Shown: positions 1 through 5,933 of the stretch, piece after piece
Position numbering within the stretch: position 1 is the first letter of the stretch
How the letters are laid out: every line of letters begins with the position of its first letter
Assembly (NCBI GenBank): GCA_016763665.1
Contig: JAESTI010000435.1
Span: 1 to 7,971 of the forward strand
DNA length: 7,971 nt
Direction of reading: 5' to 3'
From: Bacteroidia bacterium
Lineage (GTDB): Bacteria > Bacteroidota > Bacteroidia > Flavobacteriales > NORP286
Made by a program: the position numbers and the translations under genes
Notes under the pieces: model-generated
Database searches by the model: none
Told to the model about the DNA's origin: nothing
Seen by the model: the letters and a program-made list of their open reading frames with translations, nothing else

Positions 1-1
1 A

Positions 2-412
2 AATGTAATGCCAATGGCTCAACATTACGCAAATGTCGAATCCGGCAAATCACTTTTTTGGAGAGCAGGTTGGGTGGCCGATTATCCGGATCCTGAATCA
101 TTCCTAAATCTATTTTATAGTGCCCACTTACCTGATGATGATACTGAAAAGACGTATCTTAATAACGTCAGATATAGAAGTTCTGTGTTTGATTCATTAC
201 TGGTTCTTGCTCTGAAGACCATTGATAGAGATCAGCGATATGAACTTTATAAAAAAGCTGATCAGCAATTGATAGACGATGCAGTTATTATGCCTTTATT
301 TTATGATGAGAACATTAGGTTGTTACAGCCTTATGTTAAGAACTTTGCCATTAATGCTATGGAATATAGGGATTTCGGGAATGTTTATTTTGATCAATCA
401 GAAATGAACTAA
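2..412 (+). CDS. ABC transporter substrate-binding protein, family 5 (C-terminal part only)
   Basis: This is the last 136 residues of a family-5 (DppA/OppA-type) solute-binding protein; the rest lies before the window. The reading frame is open from the first bases, so the ATG codons at 8 and 14 are internal and not starts. The hallmark W-x-x-DYPDPE segment is present, followed by FLNLF and a C-terminal region with DDAVIMPLFY and PYVKNF. These match the end of the next gene at about 60% identity over ~119 residues by hand count, which marks the pair as tandem paralogues. Family members bind peptides or similar small solutes outside the inner membrane and deliver them to an ABC permease. The intact protein is probably a lipoprotein like its neighbour, but its N-terminus is not visible. 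The gap to the next gene is 32 bases, so co-transcription is likely. Family assignment is firm; the ligand is unknown. Confidence 0.9.
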   Translation, partial: NVMPMAQHYANVESGKSLFWRAGWVADYPDPESFLNLFYSAHLPDDDTEKTYLNNVRYRSSVFDSLLVLALKTIDRDQRYELYKKADQQLIDDAVIMPLFYDENIRLLQPYVKNFAINAMEYRDFGNVYFDQSEMN

Positions 413-444
413 TTAACTTCCTAAGGTTAAACGTCTCAATTAAT

Positions 445-2211
445 GTGAGCAAGCCATTTCGTTATCCCATCAAACTCAACTGTTTCCTTCTATTTGTTTG
501 TTTCATTATATTCTCTTGCCAAAATCCCAAAAGAGATCCATTCTACAATTTAAGAGAAGCAAAAGGAGATTTTCACTACGGGGGTATTTTTCAGTACAGT
601 GAAACTGAAAACTTTAGAAACCTCTATCCACTGAATACAATTGACGGTATTTCTCATAGGATCATTAGAAATATTTATGAGGGCTTAATTCGTTTTTCTT
701 CAAGTGATCTGTCACCACAACCTGCTCTTGCTGAAAAGTGGGAAATTAATGAGGATGGTACAAAATTCACATTCGTTATTCGGAAAGGTGTTTATTTCCA
801 TGATGATCCTTGTTTTAGCCAAGGTAAGGGCCGTGAATTAAATGCTCATGATGTGAAGTATTGCTTTGATAAACTGTGTGAAGCTGATGCAAATAACCAA
901 GGATTTTGGGTGTTTAAAGACAGAGTTAAAGGCGCTAATATGTATTTTCAGCGTTCTCGTCAAAATGAGCTAACGGAAGGCGGAGTTGAAGGCATCAAAG
1001 TCATAGATGATTATACAATTCGAATTGAATTAGAAAGGCCATTTGCAGGGTTTCTTAATTTATTGGGAACCCCTTTCACATATGTCTTTCCTAAGGAAGC
1101 TGTTGAAAAGTATACCCCTCAAGGTATGAGGGATAAATGTGTTGGAACTGGACCATTTATTTTGAAATCAGTAAACGTGAACGAATCAGTTATTTTGATC
1201 CGCAATGAGAGCTATTGGGGTGTTGATGACATTGGAAATCAGATGCCTTATCTCGATGCTATAAAGGTTCAGTTCATTTATGATAAAAAGGCTGAATTAC
1301 TAGAATTTCATAAGGGTAATTTAGACATGGCAATTCCTCTTGAACTCAAAGACGCTCTAAAAGAACAGGTTCGTTCGTATGAGTTTGGAGCATCTCAGTT
1401 TGAATTGCAAACGGCACCTTCACTTTCAGTGCATTTTTTGAGGTTTTTACATACAAGCGATGTGTTTAAAACAAAAGAAGTAAGAAGAGCTTTTAATTTA
1501 GCGATCGATAAAGTAAAAATTGCTTCGTATGTTTTAAAAGGAGAGGGAAATGCTGCAAAAAATGGGTTTGTCCCCCCATTTTTTAATAATTATGATGCTA
1601 ATTCCGTTCAAGGAAGTGTGTTTAATCCAGAAAGGGCACGAGATTTATTGTCCAAAGCAGGGTATCATGAGGGAAAGAATTTCCCGGCAATCATATTGCA
1701 TGTAACAGGTAGAGAACGAGACCAACAAGTAGCTAGTGTCGTTCAAAAAATGCTGAAAGATAATTTGAACGTACGAATAAGGATAGTCACACTACCACTT
1801 GCACAGCTAATAGAGAATTTTGAAACCGGTAAATCAATTTTCTGGATCAGTAGATGGGGCGCAGATTATCCAGATCCTGAGAACTTTTTAAACCTTTTTC
1901 ATGGATCCCATATCCCTACGGATGACCTACAGAAGAGTCACCTCAACTCCGAAAGATACTTTGATGTCAAATTCGATTCACTTTTGGATCTTGCTAATAA
2001 AACCATTGATGAAGAAACCAGGTATAAATTATATCAACATGCAGATCAGTTATTGATGGATGATGCAGTAATGATACCATTGTTTTATTCTGATAACTAT
2101 AGGATAATAAAGCCTTATGTTAAAAATTTTGAAATTAACGGTATGGATGATCGAGATTTTCGAAACGTTTATTTTGAAAGAAATGATCTTGTGGTTAATA
2201 CAGAAGAGTAG
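445..2211 (+). CDS. Lipoprotein ABC transporter substrate-binding protein, family 5 (oligopeptide/dipeptide type)
   Basis: This is a complete 588-residue solute-binding lipoprotein of the DppA/OppA family, which captures peptides or related solutes for import. Residues 1-24 form a signal peptide (basic start, hydrophobic core about 11-23) ending in FSC, with Cys25 the likely lipidated residue. The mature protein shows family marks in order: an early NLYPLNTID segment (59-67) and IYEGLIRF (78-84), LAEKWEINEDGTKFTF (95-110), GTGPF (234-238), RRAFNLAIDK (347-356), and DYPDPENFLNLF (474-485). The start is GTG at 445; the ATG at 443 overlaps it but runs straight into TGA. No in-frame ATG lies between the upstream stop and 445, and the next Met is too far inside to keep the signal peptide. 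No clear ribosome binding site is seen, as is usual in Bacteroidota. It follows a paralogue at 32 bases; no permease or ATPase gene is visible. The ligand is unknown. Confidence 0.93.
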   Translation: MSKPFRYPIKLNCFLLFVCFIIFSCQNPKRDPFYNLREAKGDFHYGGIFQYSETENFRNLYPLNTIDGISHRIIRNIYEGLIRFSSSDLSPQPALAEKWEINEDGTKFTFVIRKGVYFHDDPCFSQGKGRELNAHDVKYCFDKLCEADANNQGFWVFKDRVKGANMYFQRSRQNELTEGGVEGIKVIDDYTIRIELERPFAGFLNLLGTPFTYVFPKEAVEKYTPQGMRDKCVGTGPFILKSVNVNESVILIRNESYWGVDDIGNQMPYLDAIKVQFIYDKKAELLEFHKGNLDMAIPLELKDALKEQVRSYEFGASQFELQTAPSLSVHFLRFLHTSDVFKTKEVRRAFNLAIDKVKIASYVLKGEGNAAKNGFVPPFFNNYDANSVQGSVFNPERARDLLSKAGYHEGKNFPAIILHVTGRERDQQVASVVQKMLKDNLNVRIRIVTLPLAQLIENFETGKSIFWISRWGADYPDPENFLNLFHGSHIPTDDLQKSHLNSERYFDVKFDSLLDLANKTIDEETRYKLYQHADQLLMDDAVMIPLFYSDNYRIIKPYVKNFEINGMDDRDFRNVYFERNDLVVNTEE

Positions 2212-2219
2212 ACTGGCTT

Positions 2220-2936
2220 TTAGGTTGCACTCGCCATATATCTAACAAAGCATCTTTTGGCAATTGGTAACAACGATTCACTAAATGGAAATACCATTTC
2301 AGATTCGATCGCAAAAGTTGCTGGATTAGGTAACTTCTTATATGATTTTATTAAATTTTGTTTTATTGACTCAAAAGTATTAGAGAAGCTAGGTTCATAA
2401 GTAGTTAAATAATTTGTAGAGATTCCTCTGAACTTTTCATCGCTTTTATTAAAAAGAGTAATTTGATATTCATAGACAGTAGTGTCCTTTTTCTTGCCAT
2501 TTCTTAAAAACAAGTATCCTTCATTAGAGTAAATAGGGGTAATACCAATTGGTGATATTTTAATGTAGTTCTCAATGAAATCATAAATTTCCTTACCGTC
2601 CTTAAGGTATTTTTCAAGCTTTGGCAATGAATAATCAATTATTGATTCTATTTCTTTCATTACTTCACTATCATCAATCAGCTTTTCATACTTGATTAAA
2701 AAATTCTTTAAATCAACAGAGGAAATTTTATTAGGGAACTTATCAGATATTTCTTGTTTATAATCTTTTATCGAAAGGAGATTTTTGTAGTGATCAATTA
2801 TATCTGCTAAAAATGGGTATAGCTTGTTATTATCAAAGCTTTCACTAACATCTTTTAAGTAAGCTAATAATAAGTATTTCTTGTACTCAAAGTCTATTAA
2901 CCCTTCTGTAATCCAATTAGGACTTAATTTTTTCAT
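2220..2936 (-). CDS. Conserved Bacteroidota protein of unknown function
   Basis: This is a complete 238-residue soluble protein on the minus strand, convergent with the lipoprotein gene (8 bases between the stops). I do not recognise a named domain. From memory it resembles a family widespread in Bacteroidota that starts with the pattern KLSPNW-x-TEGLIDFEYKKY and ends with PNPATF and LLPIAKR; this was not checked by a search. Residues 1-125 look mostly helical and charged, with a DFEYKKY stretch at 15-21 and repeated Lys/Glu-rich helices. Residues 130-180 look like beta structure (SPIGITPIYSNEGYLFLR). No signal peptide or membrane helix is visible, so it is probably cytoplasmic. The start at 2936 is the only Met before the conserved N-terminus. 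No promoter element was found in the 233 bases upstream on its strand. Confidence 0.85.
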   Translation of the reverse strand: MKKLSPNWITEGLIDFEYKKYLLLAYLKDVSESFDNNKLYPFLADIIDHYKNLLSIKDYKQEISDKFPNKISSVDLKNFLIKYEKLIDDSEVMKEIESIIDYSLPKLEKYLKDGKEIYDFIENYIKISPIGITPIYSNEGYLFLRNGKKKDTTVYEYQITLFNKSDEKFRGISTNYLTTYEPSFSNTFESIKQNLIKSYKKLPNPATFAIESEMVFPFSESLLPIAKRCFVRYMASAT

Positions 2937-3140
2937 AAATGAATTTAATAATTTGAACGAATCGGTATTTATATTGTTTGGATTTAATAGTAATTGATAT
3001 CCACGATTATCTGTGAATAACTCGATCCGTATATTATTATACTTATATTTTCCTTTTTTGTTACTAGTTTCAGAACATTTTATTTATGATAATAGTCACA
3101 ATCCTTAATAGATTCCTTTTTATTATTTATTCTCAATTCT

Positions 3141-3148
3141 TATGTTTG
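3141..3148 (+). promoter_or_regulatory. Bacteroidota-type -7 promoter element
   Basis: TATGTTTG matches the Bacteroidota -7 consensus TAnnTTTG exactly. It ends 21 bases before the ATG at 3170, which would give a transcription start near 3153-3155 and a leader of about 15 bases. The expected -33 TTTG/TTG is not matched; only a T-rich run (3117-3121) lies at about the right distance. An exact -7 in an AT-rich region can occur by chance, so this is a moderate call. If real, it rules out the upstream ATG at 3086 as the start of the following gene. Confidence 0.5.
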
Positions 3149-3169
3149 TGTAAATATCTATTATCAATA

Positions 3170-3556
3170 ATGATGTTAAAATCCATATTAAGATTTTTAT
3201 TGTTGCTATTTGCATTTACTATTGCTTCGAATTTTGCATTTAGCCAATCTCATAAGCAATCTAAAAAAACCAAAAAAATAAGTGCTAAGCAGCGGGTTAC
3301 CAATGAGTTAATACAATCAATGAATTTGATGTATATAGGAATTGCTTGCACTGGTGCAGGAACTGCACTAACTACTATTGGAACAATGCAGCCAGTTACT
3401 TCTTCAGTTTATAAACCAATGATGTATACCGGTTTAGGGCTTTCTTTAATTGGTGTTGTAATTATGATAGAAGGCCATAGTCATGTAAGGAATGCAACTA
3501 GTATAATGAAATTGAAAATTACCGGAAACTCTATAGGGTTACTCTTTAGTATTTGA
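3170..3556 (+). CDS. Small exported or membrane protein of unknown function, upstream of a Wzz-like gene
   Basis: I do not recognise this protein. The open frame reaches back to an ATG at 3086, but I choose the ATG at 3170 (or the adjacent one at 3173), giving 128 residues. From there the product begins with a proper signal peptide: Lys at position 4, a hydrophobic run at about 7-18, and a likely cut after AFS at 23-25. The longer version would put a second hydrophobic stretch in front and would start before the promoter-like element at 3141. The mature part has a Lys-rich segment (about 29-42) and two hydrophobic, Gly/Met-rich stretches (about 53-73 and 84-101) that could be a membrane hairpin. 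The C-terminal tail ends in KLKITGNSIGLLFSI and looks beta-like. Its stop lies 3 bases before the Wzz-like gene, so the two are probably co-transcribed and translationally coupled. A role in surface polysaccharide assembly is inferred from this position only. Confidence 0.75.
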   Translation: MMLKSILRFLLLLFAFTIASNFAFSQSHKQSKKTKKISAKQRVTNELIQSMNLMYIGIACTGAGTALTTIGTMQPVTSSVYKPMMYTGLGLSLIGVVIMIEGHSHVRNATSIMKLKITGNSIGLLFSI

Positions 3557-3559
3557 GAA

Positions 3560-4468
3560 ATGAAGTTAATGTCAAGTATTGAAATTCTGAGATTGATTTA
3601 TCTCAAGAAGACCAGAATATTAGGCTTGGGTATTTTAGTGTTTATAATAGGTTATACTATTAACTACAACACTCCTTTAGAGCATTTTGCTCATATTGTT
3701 TTTCACCCAAAACCTATTTTCCCGATTACTGTTTTAAGAGGATCAACTATAGAAGTGAATAGCACTGGGGCCAGCAGAAATACTGTGTTCAGGTTAATTC
3801 GATCCAATGAACTTCAAGAGCATATTGTAAATAAATTTAACCTTGTTCAGCATTATAAGCTGGATTCTTCCCAAGCAAATGCGTTTAAACAAGCAATTGA
3901 AATATTCTCGTCAACGTACTATCCTGAAATTGCATATCGTACAAATATTAAAATTACTGTTAAAGACCGTAATCCAGTCATTGCTGCTAAAATTGCTCAG
4001 GAGATAGTAAATAAGCTCGATGAGCTATACCAGCAAGATTACCTGGTAACGTGGGAGCGAGATATAGACCTTTATGAATCATACTTAGAATCAGTGAAAA
4101 GTGAGTATGACAACTATCACGATAGTCTTAAAAATACCACTCATAACGGAAATGATTTGAAAACTTTTGTACTACATAAAGAGATTGAATATTTGACAAA
4201 GGAGCTTGTTCATTTGAGGATCAAGAGAAGAAAGATAATGAGCTCATTTGAAACAACAGGATTGGCATCATTGGTGGTTATAGAAGATGCTACTCCTCAT
4301 TTCATTCACAATATAAAAAGTAGATATGCAATGGTTCTTAATGCGACATTGGTTCCATTCTGTATAGCTATTATGGCTATGATGTTTTATTCTTTAATTA
4401 TCGTATCCCTGGAAAGATATAAGGAAGAAATAAAACTGATATTCAAGAAGGAAAAGGAACGTCCTTAA
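3560..4468 (+). CDS. Wzz-like polysaccharide co-polymerase (chain-length determinant)
   Basis: This is a 302-residue inner-membrane protein with the layout of Wzz/polysaccharide co-polymerases, which set the chain length of O-antigen or exopolysaccharide made by a Wzy polymerase. It has a short cytoplasmic N-terminus with SIEILRLIYLKK (6-17), membrane helix 1 (about 19-35), a periplasmic domain, and membrane helix 2 (about 257-284) followed by a basic tail (KKEKERP). The segment KITVKDRNPVIAAKIAQEIV (131-150) fits the family pattern of a beta strand followed by D-P/N-P and an alpha helix. Residues 165-230 are charged and likely coiled coil. VVIEDATPHF (239-248) precedes helix 2 where the family has its proline-containing segment. 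The length is near that of classical Wzz proteins, and no C-terminal tyrosine-kinase domain is present. Sequence conservation is weak, so the assignment rests mainly on topology and these two segments. ATG at 3569 is an alternative start. Confidence 0.75.
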   Translation: MKLMSSIEILRLIYLKKTRILGLGILVFIIGYTINYNTPLEHFAHIVFHPKPIFPITVLRGSTIEVNSTGASRNTVFRLIRSNELQEHIVNKFNLVQHYKLDSSQANAFKQAIEIFSSTYYPEIAYRTNIKITVKDRNPVIAAKIAQEIVNKLDELYQQDYLVTWERDIDLYESYLESVKSEYDNYHDSLKNTTHNGNDLKTFVLHKEIEYLTKELVHLRIKRRKIMSSFETTGLASLVVIEDATPHFIHNIKSRYAMVLNATLVPFCIAIMAMMFYSLIIVSLERYKEEIKLIFKKEKERP

Positions 4469-4624
4469 CATAACGATTGTAATATCTATTCATTAATCTA
4501 TTCCATTCTTTTCTAATCTCTTCCATCTTTTTTACTGTGGAAATCAATCCTCCACTTACAACAGATTATTACATTTATATTAAATTATTAAATTGGTTCT
4601 TTATTAGTTCATAATATTGAAACA
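4469..4624 (+). other. Intergenic region with a possible weak promoter and a pyrimidine-rich tract
   Basis: These 156 bases separate the Wzz-like gene from the glycosyltransferase pair. The stretch 4501-4533 is pyrimidine-rich and holds two near copies of TTCCAT followed by T-rich sequence, 20 bases apart. TACATTTA at 4570-4577 is one mismatch from the TAnnTTTG element and would give a leader of about 43 bases for the next gene, but no -33 TTG is seen at the right distance. No convincing intrinsic terminator is present, so read-through from the Wzz-like gene is possible. Confidence 0.3.
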
Positions 4625-5929
4625 ATGAGAATAGGAATAATCATAGGCCGAATAGGGGGAGTTGATGGTGTAGCTCTTGAAACAGAAAAGTGGATCCATG
4701 TTTTTCAAAAAATGGGACATGAAGTATTCATTCTTGCTGGCCAATTTGAAGAAAGGGAAATTGATAAGGAACATGAAACTCGCTTACCTGTTTTATCTTT
4801 TTTCTCCCCAGAATGTGAATGGGGTCAAAGAAAAGCTTTTTTCGATCCTGACAATGACCCTGGCCCATTATTGGAACATGTAGAAAAAGTTTCCGAAGGA
4901 ATAGCTGATTTCATTGTAAATTGGTGCAGACAAAAGAAAATAGATGTAATACTATCAGAGAATGCATCAGCACTTGCTTGCCATTTGTCTATGGGGCTTG
5001 GGATAAAGAAAGCAGTGGAAAAAACGGGGATCAGTATTATAACACATGATCATGATTTTCACTGGGAACGTGGGGATAGGTACATATCAAGCAACAACGA
5101 GATCAATCCATTTATTGAGGAAACATTCCCATTACAACTACCACAAGTACACCATGCAGTCATTAATCTAGATGCTAAAAAAACCCTCAAAGAGAAATTC
5201 GGTATCGATGCAGTTGTTGTCCCCAATGTTATGAACTTTGATTTACCTTATGGAGAGATCACGGAATATAATAAAAGACTTAAACGTGACATCGGTTTAA
5301 ATTCAGATGATATTCCTTTATTCCAAATTACCAGGATAGTTAAGCGAAAAGGGATAGAAATAGCTATTGAGCTCGTCCATAAATTACAGGATAAGCATAT
5401 TAAATTAGTTATTACGGGTAACCACAATGACGATGAAGCGGGAAAATATTACAACTTCTTGCTGGATAAGATATATGAATTTAATCTTCTCGATCAGGTT
5501 GTATTTGCAGATGATCTTATTCATAACCATGCCTGGGAAGGCATACATGGTAGTAAAATGTATTCTTTGTCAGATGCTTATGCCCATGCAAGGGCGTGTA
5601 CGTACTTCAGTACTTATGAAGGATTCGGAAATGCTTTTGTGGAAGCGGTACTATCCAAAACCCCGATTTTTGTCAATAATTACAAACCGGTGTACATGCC
5701 GGATATTGGCACCAAAGGTTTTAAAACTGTTATGCTTGACGATAATGTTCTGACGGATGAAGCTTTTAATGAAATGAAAGAGATCATTTATGATGCTAAA
5801 TTAAATAAAGAGATTGGTGAGTATAACTATGAAATTGGCAAAAAGTATTTTTCTTATACGGTACTGCAGGAACTGCTAGATGAACTATTAAATAAAGTAT
5901 CCACCCAGTCAATCCAAATAGTGAATTAA
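4625..5929 (+). CDS. GT4-type glycosyltransferase, mannosylglucosylglycerate-synthase-like
   Basis: This is a complete 434-residue retaining glycosyltransferase with two Rossmann domains (GT-B fold), probably using a nucleotide-sugar donor in the cytoplasm; no signal peptide or membrane helix is seen. The N-terminal acceptor domain opens with a Gly-rich loop and VDGV (GRIGGVDGVALETEKW, 8-23) and carries the motif HDHDFHWERGDR (141-152). The C-terminal domain has the donor-binding Arg237 and Lys242 (TRIVKRKG) and the E-x7-E motif Glu332/Glu340 in YEGFGNAFVEA, typical of GT4. The VDGV loop, the HDHDF-x-WER motif and the YEGFGNA...DIGTKGF region recall, from memory, mannosylglucosylglycerate-synthase-like enzymes, which add mannose to glucosylglycerate. 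That substrate is an inference and is not shown. It starts at ATG 4625 without a visible ribosome binding site and lies 4 bases before a related glycosyltransferase, so the pair is almost certainly one transcript. Confidence 0.88.
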   Translation: MRIGIIIGRIGGVDGVALETEKWIHVFQKMGHEVFILAGQFEEREIDKEHETRLPVLSFFSPECEWGQRKAFFDPDNDPGPLLEHVEKVSEGIADFIVNWCRQKKIDVILSENASALACHLSMGLGIKKAVEKTGISIITHDHDFHWERGDRYISSNNEINPFIEETFPLQLPQVHHAVINLDAKKTLKEKFGIDAVVVPNVMNFDLPYGEITEYNKRLKRDIGLNSDDIPLFQITRIVKRKGIEIAIELVHKLQDKHIKLVITGNHNDDEAGKYYNFLLDKIYEFNLLDQVVFADDLIHNHAWEGIHGSKMYSLSDAYAHARACTYFSTYEGFGNAFVEAVLSKTPIFVNNYKPVYMPDIGTKGFKTVMLDDNVLTDEAFNEMKEIIYDAKLNKEIGEYNYEIGKKYFSYTVLQELLDELLNKVSTQSIQIVN

Positions 5930-5933
5930 ACAA

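Noticed and set aside
8..412. Reading the first frame as a complete small gene starting at ATG 8
   Set aside because: The frame is open upstream of 8, and the protein aligns only with the C-terminal part of its full-length neighbour, so it is a gene cut by the window edge and not a short gene or a broken remnant.
2212..2219. Possible bidirectional terminator between the convergent genes
   Set aside because: Only 8 bases separate the stops and no hairpin with T-runs is visible around them.
4537..4555. Inverted repeat GTGGA/TCCAC with a 9-base loop
   Set aside because: A 5-base-pair stem with a long loop and no following T-run on either strand is too weak for a terminator and is expected by chance.
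4677..4883. A 68-residue open frame on the plus strand
   Set aside because: It is a shifted-frame shadow of the first glycosyltransferase, Met-rich and without any recognisable motif.
5427..5753. A 108-residue open frame on the plus strand
   Set aside because: It overlaps the donor domain of the first glycosyltransferase in another frame; its odd composition (many Met, Cys, Ile) is that of an out-of-frame translation.
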